Shown: piece by piece, positions 25,005 to 34,365 of the stretch
How the letters are laid out: every line of letters begins with the position of its first letter
Position numbering within the stretch: the stretch's first letter is position 1
Origin: Polyangiaceae bacterium
GTDB lineage: Bacteria; Myxococcota_A; Polyangia; Polyangiales; Polyangiaceae
Assembly: GCA_022842465.1 (NCBI GenBank)
Contig: JALHPN010000005.1
Coordinates: 1-64,000, forward strand
DNA: 64,000 nucleotides
Reading direction: 5' to 3'
Notes under the pieces: model-generated
Told to the model about the DNA's origin: nothing
Seen by the model: only the letters and a program-made list of their open reading frames with translations
Database searches by the model: none
Position numbers and translations under genes: made by a program

Positions 25005-27083
25005 TCAGTCCCAGTCGTCCGCCGGAGGCCCGCCGCGCGGGGCGAACGAGAGGCGTGCGCGCTCGCCCAGGCGGTCGCCGTCGACCCTGCCCTCGACGAG
25101 CTCGTAGCCCATGAGCGCGAAGATGCGGCCCTTCGCGAAGATCGGTCGCGCGTTGCCGTACCAGTCCACGCACGAGGCGCGGCAGCCGTCGTGGTTGGTC
25201 GTGAGCGGCGCGGCTTCGAGTGCGCCGAGCTCGGAGAAGCCGAGATCTCTGTGCGACAGGAAGAGGACCGACGCCGAGCCCTCCACCAGGTAGCGCGCGC
25301 CGCGAGCGCCTGCCGAGCGAATCGGGAGGCCGACGACGCCCTCGCGCGTCTTGCCCTGCGCAGGCTTGTAGAAGAAGCCGTGGCTCCGGAGCTCTCCCTG
25401 CGCCGCGTCGTGACGGACGAAGTCGCGCCGGGCGCGCGCCTCCTTCCCGAGCTCGATGGGGGTGAACACGAGGTCGCGATCGCGTGAGCCGACGACGACG
25501 GCGTCTCCGCCCATCGCCTCGATCCGATCGACGCCCTGGTCGAGGACGAGGACGCTCGGCTCCTCCTCGGAGGCGACCTTCACCGCGTAGAGCTGACCCT
25601 GACCGCGATGGTCCGTCACGTAGCCGCGACCCGCGCCGTAGAGGAGCCACGGGCCGACGAAGCGGTTCTGCACGGCGTAGCCGTCGGGACGCGGCATCGC
25701 GCGGTAGCGCGACTTGGACGCGACGGGGACCCCCTGCGAGAAGAGGTCCTTCGGGAGGCGAAGGAGCGCCGACGAACCGGCCGTCGCCTCGCTCGCGAAC
25801 ATCGCGTCCCCGTTCGACTGCGAGCGGACGAGGACGTCGAGGTGCCCATCGGCTTCCTCGTCGAAGGAGAACTGGTCGGTCGGCATCCCGGAGACGCGCA
25901 CGGCGGTGACCGTACCCTTGCCTCGTGTGATGGGGAGCCTCGCGAGGAGACCCAGCGGCCGATCGCCCTTCTGCGGCGTCCAGTCCTGTGTCCACACGTA
26001 GACGTTCGACGGGGAGACGTAGAAGACCCGACCCGGGGGGCCGAGGACGCCGATCGACTCGCACGCGAAATCGGGCGTACGGAGATCGCACGACGTCACC
26101 GTGTGGAGGGCGGCCATCCCCGACGACGGGAGCTCGTCCTCGATGCGGTAGAGCCTCGTCGGCGTGAGCGTGCGCGTGAAGTCCGTCGGCTTCGCGTCCT
26201 TCCTCCACCGTCGCACGGCGGGGAAGCGGCTCGGAAGATCGCGCTCGGAGGCGTTCAGATAGAGCGGCGCGTAGAAGACGAGGCGACCGTCCACGATGCG
26301 GCTCGCGTAGTTCCGGGCCGAGTAGTAGTCGTTCGAGCGGAGGTGCCAGGTCCCGCGGTAGGTGAGGCCGCCCTTGTCGTCGATCCGGAAGAGGCCGATC
26401 TCGGTGCCGCCTCGCGCGTAGCTGAAGCCGACGACGACGACGTCGTCTCCCTCGACGACCATCTCGTCGTACCAGGTGCCGCGCGGATCGATGTCGGGCC
26501 CGAAGGCGTCGAGCACGCGGCTCGTCTTCGCGCGGTCGCCCGCGAGCGACAGCGTGAAGATCCTCCCGCGGCGCAGCACGACGAGGTGGTCGCCGTGGAG
26601 CTTCACGATGTCGCCCTCGTCGACATCGGCGTGCTGGTTGTTCGTGATCGACTCGCCGCCCTTGCTCGTGGACGTGGACTTCGACTCGCGGTCGGCGGTC
26701 GCGCGTGCCGCGGGCGCGGCCGCTGCCGGGCTCGGCGTCACGCTCGCGAGCGGCGGCGCTCCACCGTCGACGCCGCCGGGACCGCCCATCGGGTAGGCCT
26801 TCATCGGGGGCCGCATCCGTGCGGCGGCCTTCTCCTCCTCGTTCGCCTTCCAGCGCGCCGCGAACGACGCGATCTCCTCGTCGTCACGGAAGGCGACAAG
26901 CCGACCCGTGGCCTTCTCCTCCGGGAGCGTCGGCGGAGGTGCGGGCGCCTGCGCGGCGCTCGGCAACGGAACCCCGCCGTCCCCCGTGGTCGCCGAGGTC
27001 GACACCGGTGCGGGGCTCGGCCGGCACGCCGCCACGAGGAAGAGGAGGGAGCCGAGGAGCCGGAGACGAGCGGGAGGCGCCAT
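25005..27083 (-). CDS. Secreted lipoprotein with C-terminal beta-propeller domain (PF09826 type)
   Basis: The start at 27083 gives a lipoprotein signal (MAPPARLRLLGSLLFLVAAC, Cys20) and a Pro-rich linker. The family signature follows at about residue 155: ITNNQHADVDEGDIVKLHGD, matching the NVQxxGVDEADIVKTDG theme of the secreted beta-propeller family distantly related to WD-40. Repeating blades run to the end, with SPSNVYVWTQDW, DQFSFDEEADGHLDVLVRS and RPIFAKGRIFALMGYELVEG. Such proteins are extracellular and probably bind partners; no enzyme residues are known. An in-frame extension upstream of the ATG lacks a signal peptide and was rejected. Confidence 0.88.
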   Translation of the reverse strand: MAPPARLRLLGSLLFLVAACRPSPAPVSTSATTGDGGVPLPSAAQAPAPPPTLPEEKATGRLVAFRDDEEIASFAARWKANEEEKAAARMRPPMKAYPMGGPGGVDGGAPPLASVTPSPAAAAPAARATADRESKSTSTSKGGESITNNQHADVDEGDIVKLHGDHLVVLRRGRIFTLSLAGDRAKTSRVLDAFGPDIDPRGTWYDEMVVEGDDVVVVGFSYARGGTEIGLFRIDDKGGLTYRGTWHLRSNDYYSARNYASRIVDGRLVFYAPLYLNASERDLPSRFPAVRRWRKDAKPTDFTRTLTPTRLYRIEDELPSSGMAALHTVTSCDLRTPDFACESIGVLGPPGRVFYVSPSNVYVWTQDWTPQKGDRPLGLLARLPITRGKGTVTAVRVSGMPTDQFSFDEEADGHLDVLVRSQSNGDAMFASEATAGSSALLRLPKDLFSQGVPVASKSRYRAMPRPDGYAVQNRFVGPWLLYGAGRGYVTDHRGQGQLYAVKVASEEEPSVLVLDQGVDRIEAMGGDAVVVGSRDRDLVFTPIELGKEARARRDFVRHDAAQGELRSHGFFYKPAQGKTREGVVGLPIRSAGARGARYLVEGSASVLFLSHRDLGFSELGALEAAPLTTNHDGCRASCVDWYGNARPIFAKGRIFALMGYELVEGRVDGDRLGERARLSFAPRGGPPADDWD

Positions 27084-27228
27084 GGCGGGCTTCGACGCGC
27101 CACACGCAGGAAAGATCTGCGCCGCGTCGAGGAAGAGCGCCGACCTCGAGGACGTATCCGAGTGACGGCTTGCGCCAACCTTTCGCATCGACAGGGCAGG
27201 GCGCGTCCGGTACGCGAAGTGCGCCCCG

Positions 27229-28281
27229 ATGAAGGTGTTCCACTGCGACCACTGCGGTCAGCTCCTCTTCTTCGAGAACGTCACGTGCATGCGCTGTGGG
27301 CGCGCGCTCGCGTTCGTCCCGGAGCTCGCCGACGTGGTGTCCCTCGAGCAGGTCTCGAGCGAGGAAGGGCTCTTCGACACGCGGTCGGGCACGCGCGTCC
27401 GGCTCTGCACGAACTACGTCCGCCACCAGGTCTGCAACTGGGCGATCGCGCTCGGGAGCCCCTCCGATCGCGGCCCGATGTCCCTCTGCCGCGCCTGCGA
27501 GCTGACGCGCACGATCCCGAACCTCGGCACCGCGGGCAACGATCGCCTCTGGTACAAGCTCGAGGCGGCGAAGCGCCGACTTGTCTACACGCTCGATCAG
27601 CTCGGCCTCGGCTTCCGCAGCAAGCGCATCGATGCCACGGGCGGCCTCGCGTTCGACTTCATCGAGGGCGTCGTCACGGGGCACGCGAGCGGCGTCATCA
27701 CCGTCGCCCTCGAGGAGGCGGACGACGCCGTGCGCGTGAAGCGCCGCATCGAGCTGAACGAGCCCTACCGCACGATCCTGGGCCACCTGCGTCACGAGTC
27801 GGGCCACTACTACTGGTCCGAGCTCGTCGACGGCACCCCGCGCATCGAGCCCTTCCGCGCCCTCTTCGGCGACGAGCGCGCTTCCTACGAGGAGGCGATC
27901 CGTCGCCACTACGCCGAGGGCGCGCCCTTCGCCTGGCAAGACGGGTTCGTCAGCGCCTACGCGACGATGCACCCGTGGGAGGACTGGGCCGAGACCTGGG
28001 CGCACTACCTCCACATGGTCGACACGCTCGAGACGGCGTCCGCGTCCGGCATCTCGATCACGCCTGCTCGAGCCGACGAGCCCACGGTTCGGTCGGTGCC
28101 GGACCCGACCGCGAGCCGCGCGACGTTCGAGCGGATGCTGGAGAGCTGGGGCCCGATCACCTACGTGCTCAACAACCTGAATCGCGGCCTCGGCAACGAC
28201 GACGCGTACCCCTTCGTGCTCTCGACGAAGTCGACCGAGAAGCTTCGCTTCGTCCACGAGACCATCGCGGCATCGCGCTGA
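27229..28281 (+). CDS. Zinc-ribbon zinc metallopeptidase (putative zinc-binding metallo-peptidase family)
   Basis: 350 residues, no signal peptide. The N terminus holds Cys pairs C6/C9 and C20/C23 (a zinc ribbon), then C60, C69 and C87/C90. The metzincin-like site HESGH is at residues 189-193 inside RTILGHLRHESGHYYWSELV, followed by the family-typical YEEAIRRHYAEGAP, FVSAYATMHPWEDWAETWAHYLHMVD. This matches the widespread uncharacterised zinc-binding peptidase family with an N-terminal ribbon. The conserved segment EDWAETWAHY supplies the likely third ligand. Monocistronic by spacing. Confidence 0.93.
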   Translation: MKVFHCDHCGQLLFFENVTCMRCGRALAFVPELADVVSLEQVSSEEGLFDTRSGTRVRLCTNYVRHQVCNWAIALGSPSDRGPMSLCRACELTRTIPNLGTAGNDRLWYKLEAAKRRLVYTLDQLGLGFRSKRIDATGGLAFDFIEGVVTGHASGVITVALEEADDAVRVKRRIELNEPYRTILGHLRHESGHYYWSELVDGTPRIEPFRALFGDERASYEEAIRRHYAEGAPFAWQDGFVSAYATMHPWEDWAETWAHYLHMVDTLETASASGISITPARADEPTVRSVPDPTASRATFERMLESWGPITYVLNNLNRGLGNDDAYPFVLSTKSTEKLRFVHETIAASR

Positions 28282-28314
28282 CGCCCCCGACGAGCCGAGT
28301 CGCTCGCACCACGG

Positions 28315-28337
28315 CTCGCCGACGGGGAGACGGCGAG
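28315..28337 (+). terminator. Possible stem-loop after the metallopeptidase gene, within a 306-base gene-free gap
   Basis: CTCGCCG-N9-CGGCGAG, 34 bases after the stop, has no U tract, so termination is uncertain. The rest of the gap (28282-28587) shows no coding bias or recognisable RNA gene. It must contain the promoter of the following protease gene, but I cannot point to boxes. Confidence 0.3.
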
Positions 28338-28587
28338 GGTCATCATCTTCAAGGGGAGCACCTTCGGTGAGGCGCCTGCCGCCGTCGCGGGCTCAGGCAG
28401 CGCGCGTGGATACCCGATACGATCCTGGAGCGCATGGCGAGCTGCGGCCTCGGCGCGCGCGCGCAAGCACCAGCCCACGTGATCCACGGGCGAAGTCGAC
28501 TCCGCGCGAGAAACCAGCGGAGCGCGCGCGTTGCCTCGCGGGCCCCGAACCCGTCCGCGCGGCACGCACCGTGCTGGCGTCGCGGTC

Positions 28588-29451
28588 ATGCGCCCGCGCG
28601 AAGTCGTCACGCTCGTTCGCGGCCTCGCCGTCGTCGCGCCGCTGATGGCTTGCGGCAACGACTCCGCCACCACCACCACGGCGGACGAGCCGATCCTCGC
28701 CGGCACCGCGACGAGCCGCCCGGAGGTGGCGCTCCTCGCCAACGCGTCGGACGCGCAATCCTGCACCGGAGCGCTCCTCGCGCCGAACGTCGTCATCACG
28801 GCCGCGCACTGCGTCGTCGGCAGCGAGTGGGCGTACTTCGGATACTCGAAGCGGACGCGCGATCCGAACGAGAGGATCGCCTCGAGCGCGCCGCCGGGTG
28901 TACAGCGACGCCGCGTGGTCGAGAGGGCGCGGATGCCCGGCTTCGTGAACGGCGGATGCCCCATGCGCGGCGCAGCGGACGTGGGGCTACTCCGCCTCGA
29001 CCGCCCCGTCGAAGGCGTAGAACCGGCGGTCCTCGGCGCGCTCCCCGCCGTGGCCGACGAGTGTCTGGTCGTCGGCTATGGTCGGCACAACGCCGATGGG
29101 AGCGTCCAGAGCGTCGAGGCGACGGAGTCCGAGTACCGCTACAACGAGCAGCGGGGAGCTCGCGTGCGCATCGCGGCGAACGCGACCGTGAACGGCCAGC
29201 TGCCAGGGCCGGCGTGGTTCACCGCGAGAGGGCTCGACGGCGCGCACTCCCAGGGCGACTCGGGGGGGCCCCTCTTCTGCAACGGCCGCATCGGCGGCAT
29301 CGCCTCGTGCTCGCCGGATCGAACGCGCTCGGTGCTCGAGCTCGTCAAGGTCTACGCGAGCGTCGACCAGGCGCGCGAGTTCGTCGACACCACCGTCGCG
29401 CGTTGGTCGCAGCGAGCCGCCGACGCCGGGGCCGTCGACCCGAGCGAGTGA
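28588..29451 (+). CDS. Trypsin-like serine protease, lipoprotein
   Basis: Chymotrypsin-fold (S1) protease of 287 residues. The start at 28588 begins a lipoprotein signal ending PLMAC (Cys22). The triad is intact: His74 (VVITAAHCV), Asp131 (ADVGLLRL) and Ser225 (GDSGGPLF). The S1 pocket cannot be judged with confidence. Cys pairs flank the active site, as in secreted bacterial trypsins. It should work at the cell surface as a scavenging or defence protease. A second S1 lipoprotein in the window (40686-41465) is only distantly similar. Upstream in-frame codons are Arg/Gly-rich and non-coding in look. Confidence 0.92.
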   Translation: MRPREVVTLVRGLAVVAPLMACGNDSATTTTADEPILAGTATSRPEVALLANASDAQSCTGALLAPNVVITAAHCVVGSEWAYFGYSKRTRDPNERIASSAPPGVQRRRVVERARMPGFVNGGCPMRGAADVGLLRLDRPVEGVEPAVLGALPAVADECLVVGYGRHNADGSVQSVEATESEYRYNEQRGARVRIAANATVNGQLPGPAWFTARGLDGAHSQGDSGGPLFCNGRIGGIASCSPDRTRSVLELVKVYASVDQAREFVDTTVARWSQRAADAGAVDPSE

Positions 29452-29461
29452 TCGCCTCCCG

Positions 29462-31837
29462 CTACTTCGCGGTGAAGATCGCGGCTTCGCCCGCGCCGAG
29501 CACCAGCGTCGGGCTCGCGCCGCCGCTCAGGGAGCCCTTGCCGAGCGGGGCGTCCCAGCCGGTGACGCCGGCGAGGTCGAGGCCGCTCGTCGGGATCGCG
29601 CGGCTCACGGCGGGGCCGCGGTTGACGGCGACGACGGCGACCTCCTTCGGGCCGGCCTGGTAGGCGTAGACCCAGAGGTCTCCGTCGTTGCCGACGAGCG
29701 TGACGCGCTCGCCGCGCCGGAGCGCGCGTGATCCCGAGCGGACCTCGCCGAGCTTCCGCACCCAATCGCGCTGCGCGACTTGCTGGGCGGTGAGCGGGAC
29801 GGTCTGTGCACCGGGCCTCGTCATGTGGACCGCCTGGAGCTCTGCCTCGGCGAAGCGCATGTCGCGGCGCATGTCCGGATCGGCGCCGCCGCCGAACGCG
29901 ACCTCGTCGCCCGCGTAGAGGTAGGGGACGCCAGGAAGGGTGTAGAGTACAGTCAAGGCGCGTTCGAGGCGCGTGTAGACGACCGGATCGGCGTAGGCCG
30001 TCGGCGGCAGCTGGTCCCCGCGGCAGCCGCTGGCCCAGGTGCAGGCGAGCTTCTCGTCGTCCCGCGCCGCGATGCTCGCGATGCGAGGGTTGTCGTGTCC
30101 GTTGAGGAAGCGCACGTGGCGGTTGCCCGGTCGGTACCGCGTCTCGGACTTGCGGAGCTCGCCCTCGACCTCGTTCATCGGCTTGAGTCCGCTCACGAGG
30201 CCGTCGGCCATGTTGTGGCGCGTCGGGAAGTCGAACTGCCCGTCGAGCGCGTTCGCCCCCGTGTACGCGTCGATCCACTCGAAGCCGTTCGCGAAGGACT
30301 CGCCGAAGAAGTTGCCGGAGTCGTTTTCGCCTACGGCCGTCTCGCCGACCATGAAGACGCGCGCGCCGCCCTGCTCGAAGCGACGCGCGACCTCGGCGCG
30401 CATGTTGTAGATGCTGTTCGACTCGACGTGCTTCACGGCGTCCACGCGGAAGCCGTCGAAGTCGTACTCGGTGAGCCAGAAGACGGCGTCGTCGACGAAG
30501 CGCTGCTCCGCGCCGGGGACCTTCCAGTTGATGTCGGGGAGGTAGAACTGGAAGAGACAGTCGAAGGGGCGCTGGCTCCAGCCGCAGCCGTTCGCGTCGT
30601 CCCCGCACTTGCAGGCGGTGCGGAACCAGTCCTGGTGGGGCGCGACGTACTCGTGATCCTCGTGGACCTGGTTGTTGATGAGATCGAGGAGCACGCGGAG
30701 CCCGCGCTTGTGGGCTTCCTCGACGAACGCGCGGAGCGCGGCGTCGCCTCCGAAGCGCGGCTCGACCTCACGGGCACGCACCGGCCAGTAGCCGTGGTAG
30801 CCGCTGAAGAGCTTGTTGCCGTCGCCCGTCTCGTACTTGCTCGTCTGCTTGTTCAGCGGCGAGAGCCAGATCGTGCGCACGCCGAGCTTCTCGAAGTAGC
30901 CGCTCTTCATGACGGCGAGGGCGCCCTCCATGTCGCCGCCGTGGAAGTCGGCGTCGTACTCGACGGGGGCACCGACGGGCGCGTCGTTCGCCTTGTTGCC
31001 GTTGGCGAAGCGGTCGATCATGAACATGTAGAGGACGCCGTCGCGGTAGTCGAAGGGCTCGTCTTCGACCCAGAAGGGCAGATCGAGCGGCGCTGCCGTG
31101 CGCCCCATCGCGTCCTCCGCGCGGACCGAGAGCGTGTGCTTGCCCTTCGGAAGGCCCTTCAGCGCGAAGGAGACGGTGCCGTCCTTCGCCGCGGTCCACG
31201 TCCCGGCGGGGATCGCCGTGCGGTCGAGGCTGACTTCGAGCTTCGACGGAGGCTCACCGGTGCTCGCCGCTAGGACGGTGATCTTCGCGGTCACATCACC
31301 GGCCGCCGTCGCCGCCACCGTCTCGGTCGCGAGCTCGGGGCCTGCTTCGCAGTCCGGCATGCGGAGCGCGGAGTTCATCTGGTCGCCGACGATCTTGCGG
31401 TGCGTTCCTGCGGGATCGAGGCGCCACTGCTCGTCGATCACGAGCTTGTAGGCGTAGAGGCCACCCGGCTCGAGGCCGTTCGCGCGCCCGAGGACGAGCT
31501 CGAAGCCGTCGCCCGTCTTCGTCATCGGCAGCGCGCCGTTCGCCCAGCCGGTGAACTCGCCGGCGACCTTCACCGCCGCGGCGCTGCCCTTGAACCGGAG
31601 CGTGAGGTCGCAGCTCCGCGCCGCGAACGCCGTTCCCTCCGGGAAGGTGATGTCCGTGCTCGGCGGCTCGCCCGTCGCGGGCCCGCCGTCCTTGCCGCCC
31701 CCGACGACGGGGCCGCCCGGATCCGGCTGGCCCGGCGATGCGTCGCCGTTGTCGGCGCAGGCGGCCGAGAGGGTGGCGGTCGCGAGCGCGGCGCCGAGGA
31801 GGAGAACGAGGGATGACGATCGGATCAGGGGGCGCAT
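29462..31837 (-). CDS. Lipoprotein GH13 alpha-amylase family enzyme with N-terminal CBM48-like domains
   Basis: 791 residues. The lipoprotein signal ends LSAAC (Cys27). A glycogen-binding-like beta domain (residues 75-145, with VKVAGEFTGWANGALPMTKT) and a second beta domain come before the GH13 barrel from about residue 255 (DGVLYMFMIDRFANGNKAND). Catalytic Asp466 (DGFRVDAVKH), Glu499 (MVGETAV) and Asp582 (LNGHDNPRI) are all present, as is the ILDLINNQVHEDH region. A C-terminal beta domain ends the protein. The layout suits maltogenic or neopullulanase-like enzymes acting on soluble maltodextrins at the outer surface. A dyad related to the alpha-glucan box lies 28 bases upstream. Confidence 0.94.
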   Translation of the reverse strand: MRPLIRSSSLVLLLGAALATATLSAACADNGDASPGQPDPGGPVVGGGKDGGPATGEPPSTDITFPEGTAFAARSCDLTLRFKGSAAAVKVAGEFTGWANGALPMTKTGDGFELVLGRANGLEPGGLYAYKLVIDEQWRLDPAGTHRKIVGDQMNSALRMPDCEAGPELATETVAATAAGDVTAKITVLAASTGEPPSKLEVSLDRTAIPAGTWTAAKDGTVSFALKGLPKGKHTLSVRAEDAMGRTAAPLDLPFWVEDEPFDYRDGVLYMFMIDRFANGNKANDAPVGAPVEYDADFHGGDMEGALAVMKSGYFEKLGVRTIWLSPLNKQTSKYETGDGNKLFSGYHGYWPVRAREVEPRFGGDAALRAFVEEAHKRGLRVLLDLINNQVHEDHEYVAPHQDWFRTACKCGDDANGCGWSQRPFDCLFQFYLPDINWKVPGAEQRFVDDAVFWLTEYDFDGFRVDAVKHVESNSIYNMRAEVARRFEQGGARVFMVGETAVGENDSGNFFGESFANGFEWIDAYTGANALDGQFDFPTRHNMADGLVSGLKPMNEVEGELRKSETRYRPGNRHVRFLNGHDNPRIASIAARDDEKLACTWASGCRGDQLPPTAYADPVVYTRLERALTVLYTLPGVPYLYAGDEVAFGGGADPDMRRDMRFAEAELQAVHMTRPGAQTVPLTAQQVAQRDWVRKLGEVRSGSRALRRGERVTLVGNDGDLWVYAYQAGPKEVAVVAVNRGPAVSRAIPTSGLDLAGVTGWDAPLGKGSLSGGASPTLVLGAGEAAIFTAK

Positions 31838-31865
31838 GAACGACCGACCACGCGGTGCCGGAGGC

Positions 31866-31885
31866 GTACCTCACGGCAGAGTCAC
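31866..31885. promoter_or_regulatory. Degenerate alpha-glucan dyad (box 2) upstream of the first GH13 amylase
   Basis: GTACCTCA-CGGC-AGAGTCAC departs from GTNACNCA-N4-TGNGTNAC at one position in each arm and matches box 1 at 15 of 20 positions. It ends 28 bases before the amylase ATG, the same place as the other boxes. By itself it would not be convincing; position and context carry it. Confidence 0.4.
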
Positions 31886-31931
31886 GAGCAAGGCGACCCC
31901 GGCGTTTCCGGCCGTCTGATGCGCGTCTCGG

Positions 31932-32198
31932 TCAGTCCCTCGTGGCGGGCGCCGTGTCGCGCGTCGCGCGGACGACGAGCAGCGCGGGCGGATCTGCGGC
32001 GAGGCGCGCGCGATCGGCGCCTTCCGGGGGCGAGTCGGTGTCCTCCGCGTCGCGCTCCTCGGCGTCGCCGCCGGAGGGGGAGCGGAGCTCGAAGTCGCTC
32101 GCCACCGGCCGCGTGTCCGCCGTGCAGGCGGCCGTCGCGCTCGCGAGGGCGAGGGCGGCCGAGAGGAGGAGGCGATCGACGAGAGCCGTGCGGCGCAT
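31932..32198 (-). CDS. Small predicted lipoprotein
   Basis: 88 residues: a strong lipoprotein signal (MRRTALVDRLLLSAALALASATAAC, Cys25) followed by a short Asp/Glu-rich, probably disordered mature part. Nothing identifies a family. It lies 94 bases upstream of the amylase on the same strand, with the amylase's candidate operator between them. The clear signal peptide and the minimal reading frame argue for a real gene. Confidence 0.6.
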   Translation of the reverse strand: MRRTALVDRLLLSAALALASATAACTADTRPVASDFELRSPSGGDAEERDAEDTDSPPEGADRARLAADPPALLVVRATRDTAPATRD

Positions 32199-32375
32199 GA
32201 CTCCTGTTTTCGAAGCAAGACGGAGGCCATGGTCGATCTGGGGCTAACCCCATGATCTCGCGTGGTAGCAGGGTGCACTCCGCGGGTGGATCGGCACCGG
32301 AGAGGCGATCCGGCGATCCATGAAGCGCAGAAAAGTTCACCGATTCTGTTCGGATCGGGCCGCGCGGGGGACCTC

Positions 32376-32413
32376 GTGTCCCCGGGGCCACGCGGGAACC
32401 CCGTGTGGGACAC
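32376..32413. other. Bulged stem-loop in a 338-base divergent gap
   Basis: GTGTCCC pairs with GGGACAC, and inside it CGGGG pairs with CCCCG, leaving a three-base bulge and an 11-base loop. The gap 32199-32536 separates divergent genes, so a terminator has no obvious gene to serve. A small dyad GGGG-CTAA-CCCC also occurs at 32240-32251. No coding sequence is supported in the gap. Confidence 0.4.
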
Positions 32414-32536
32414 GATCCATGAGGATCCCACGTCGCGTGCCCGGCGCCTCTCGGCCATGTCGGCGACATCGCGGCAGAAGCCGGATCGCAGGCCCGCAGC
32501 TGCCAGGGGGGCCCATCGCTTGCAGCCTCGGGGCGC

Positions 32537-32887
32537 ATGCTCCCGATGCGAAGCTCTCCCGTGCCCCGCGATCCGCGACACGTCGTCGTGCAGGTGCGTG
32601 CGCCCAAGGCGGGTCTCTCCTTCGTCGCCCTCGCCGCGCGCGTGACGGCCGACGAGATCGCCCTCGCGACCTTCGTGGATCTCGAGGCCGGTCTCGCCGT
32701 GATCCTCGACGTGGAGGCCGGCGACGGCGATCCTCCCCTCCAGGTGCGCGGCACGGTCTCGCTTCCGCGCGACGACGAGGGCACCGTGCTCGTCTCCCTC
32801 GACGCGGTGGACGACGCCGCGCGCGAGCGCCTCTCCCTCCTCGCCTTGCCCGAGAGCGGGACGACGCGCGCGGCCCAGGTCGCCTGA
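32537..32887 (+). CDS. Small soluble protein, possibly a degenerate PilZ-like barrel
   Basis: 116 residues without signal peptide or membrane segment. The sequence alternates short beta strands (HVVVQVRAPKAGLSFVALAAR, LAVILDVEA, LQVRGTVSL, GTVLVSLDAV), resembling a PilZ-type six-stranded barrel. The RxxxR and DxSxxG c-di-GMP motifs are absent, so ligand binding is not predicted. ATGs at 32537 and 32546 are both possible. Convergent with the LEA2-like gene. Confidence 0.6.
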   Translation: MLPMRSSPVPRDPRHVVVQVRAPKAGLSFVALAARVTADEIALATFVDLEAGLAVILDVEAGDGDPPLQVRGTVSLPRDDEGTVLVSLDAVDDAARERLSLLALPESGTTRAAQVA

Positions 32888-32893
32888 TCTCGT

Positions 32894-33415
32894 TCAGCGC
32901 GGAGCGGCCGTCGGGAGGGCGAAGGGGAGCTTCCCGAGCGAGTTGATCGCGGCGCGCTTCAGCTGTTCCTGGGTGACGACCCCCGAGACGGAGTAGGGCA
33001 CGTCCACGGAGAGCTTCTCTCCTCCGATGCCGACGGTGCCCGTGACGGTGAAGGGGAGGTCCTTCCCGCTGAGCGCTTGCGCGCCGAGCGCGTTCACGCC
33101 CGACCAGCGCGCCGTCATGGGGACCCTCACGAGCGTGGGTGTGCTCGGAGGGAGCGTGATCGCCTGGACGATGTTCACCTCCCCGAGATCGCTCCCGTCC
33201 GCGAGGACCACGCGCGCCTTCACGCTCTGCACGGAGACGCTGAAGCCGTTGGGGTTCGTCATCTCCACCGTCATCTCGACGGTGAGGCCCTGGGGATCGA
33301 CCCCGACCACCTGCACCGCCTTCGGCACGAGCGTCGGAGGCTTCGGCTTCGAGCACGCCACGAAGGCGAGAGCGAGAGCGATCAGGAGCAGGGCGAGCGG
33401 ACGGAGGGAGTGCAC
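32894..33415 (-). CDS. LEA type 2 (WHy/LEA14-like) lipoprotein
   Basis: 173 residues with lipoprotein signal MHSLRPLALLLIALALAFVAC (Cys21). The mature part is a single LEA14/WHy-like immunoglobulin-fold domain: VQVVGVDPQGLTVEMTVEMT, NPNGFSVSVQSVKARVVLAD, the stretch LGEVNIVQAITLPPSTPTLV, VPYSVSGVV. Bacterial members are desiccation or envelope-stress-associated and structurally simple. The NPNGF motif is characteristic. Separated by 19 bases from the upstream lipoprotein gene on the same strand, so co-transcription is likely. Confidence 0.88.
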   Translation of the reverse strand: MHSLRPLALLLIALALAFVACSKPKPPTLVPKAVQVVGVDPQGLTVEMTVEMTNPNGFSVSVQSVKARVVLADGSDLGEVNIVQAITLPPSTPTLVRVPMTARWSGVNALGAQALSGKDLPFTVTGTVGIGGEKLSVDVPYSVSGVVTQEQLKRAAINSLGKLPFALPTAAPR

Positions 33416-33434
33416 GACTCCGTTATAACGCGCG

Positions 33435-34292
33435 TCAGTTGCATTCGCTTCCGAGCGGCGGATCGGGGTTGCAGTAGAGGAAGCCGCCGCCGGCCGTCTC
33501 GGTCACGAGCACGAGCGTGTCGGCCCGCAGCTCCGCCCCGAGCGTCTTCCAGACTCGCTCGGTCGCCGCCGCTGCGGCCGCATCGACCGCGAAGACGTGG
33601 AGGATCTGCCGCACCCACTTGTCTGCAGGAGCGACGCGGACCGAGCTGCGGTTGATGCCCTCGAGCTTCTTCGTCAGGAGCGCCGCGAGCTCCACGTCGG
33701 TGAGCGGCATCGACTTCGGCTTGTACGCTCGCGTGACGCTCACGCCGACCTTCTTGCCGTCGATCTCGACGAGGAGATCCGTGATCGAGGGCGCCCCGGC
33801 GTCGTCCGCCACGTACGCGATCGCGGTCTCCGTCTTGAGGAACGTCGCGCCCTCGCACGTTCGGAGGACCTCGTAGCTCATGACCTCGGACTCGCCCGAG
33901 CTGCCGCCCGCGTTCGGCGCGTCGAAGAGCGTCTGCCCGCCGGGCGAGAGCGCGTCCTTCGTGTACGTCTCGCCAGCCGCGAAGGTGAGCCTGTCGTGCT
34001 CGAGGGCGGGCGCCGGGTCGGCGAGCCGCGCCCGGAGAGCGCCGCACGAGCCCGAGAGGGTGCCGAGGATCCCGTCGTCCGTGGCGGCGTCCGGCGTTCG
34101 GGGCGTCGCGCCGTCCCGCTGGGGGGCGCCGCCGTCGGCCTGGGCGCCGCGCTCCGTCCCTTCCTCCGGGGCGGCCTGCTCCGGTGCCCCGTCCGGCGCG
34201 GCGTCGTTCCCGTCACTCGAGCTGCAGGCCGCACCTGCGATGCCGGCGGCGAGCAACGTGGACGCGAGGAGGAGGCGGAGGGCCTTCTGCAC
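33435..34292 (-). CDS. Predicted lipoprotein of unknown function
   Basis: 285 residues with signal MQKALRLLLASTLLAAGIAG and lipobox AAC (Cys23), then a 55-residue Ala/Glu/Gly-rich linker. The remaining folded part (residues 80-285) is alpha/beta, with two close cysteines at its start and end (SGSCGAL, LYCNPD, GSEC). I do not recognise a family. Same strand as the LEA2 gene, 19 bases upstream, probably one unit. Confidence 0.75.
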   Translation of the reverse strand: MQKALRLLLASTLLAAGIAGAACSSSDGNDAAPDGAPEQAAPEEGTERGAQADGGAPQRDGATPRTPDAATDDGILGTLSGSCGALRARLADPAPALEHDRLTFAAGETYTKDALSPGGQTLFDAPNAGGSSGESEVMSYEVLRTCEGATFLKTETAIAYVADDAGAPSITDLLVEIDGKKVGVSVTRAYKPKSMPLTDVELAALLTKKLEGINRSSVRVAPADKWVRQILHVFAVDAAAAAATERVWKTLGAELRADTLVLVTETAGGGFLYCNPDPPLGSECN

Positions 34293-34365
34293 GCGCGCAC
34301 TCTGACCCGCAGATCGAGGTCGCGCAACCCAGGCGCGCTGCCCCGCATCTTGAAGGAGGCGCGCC

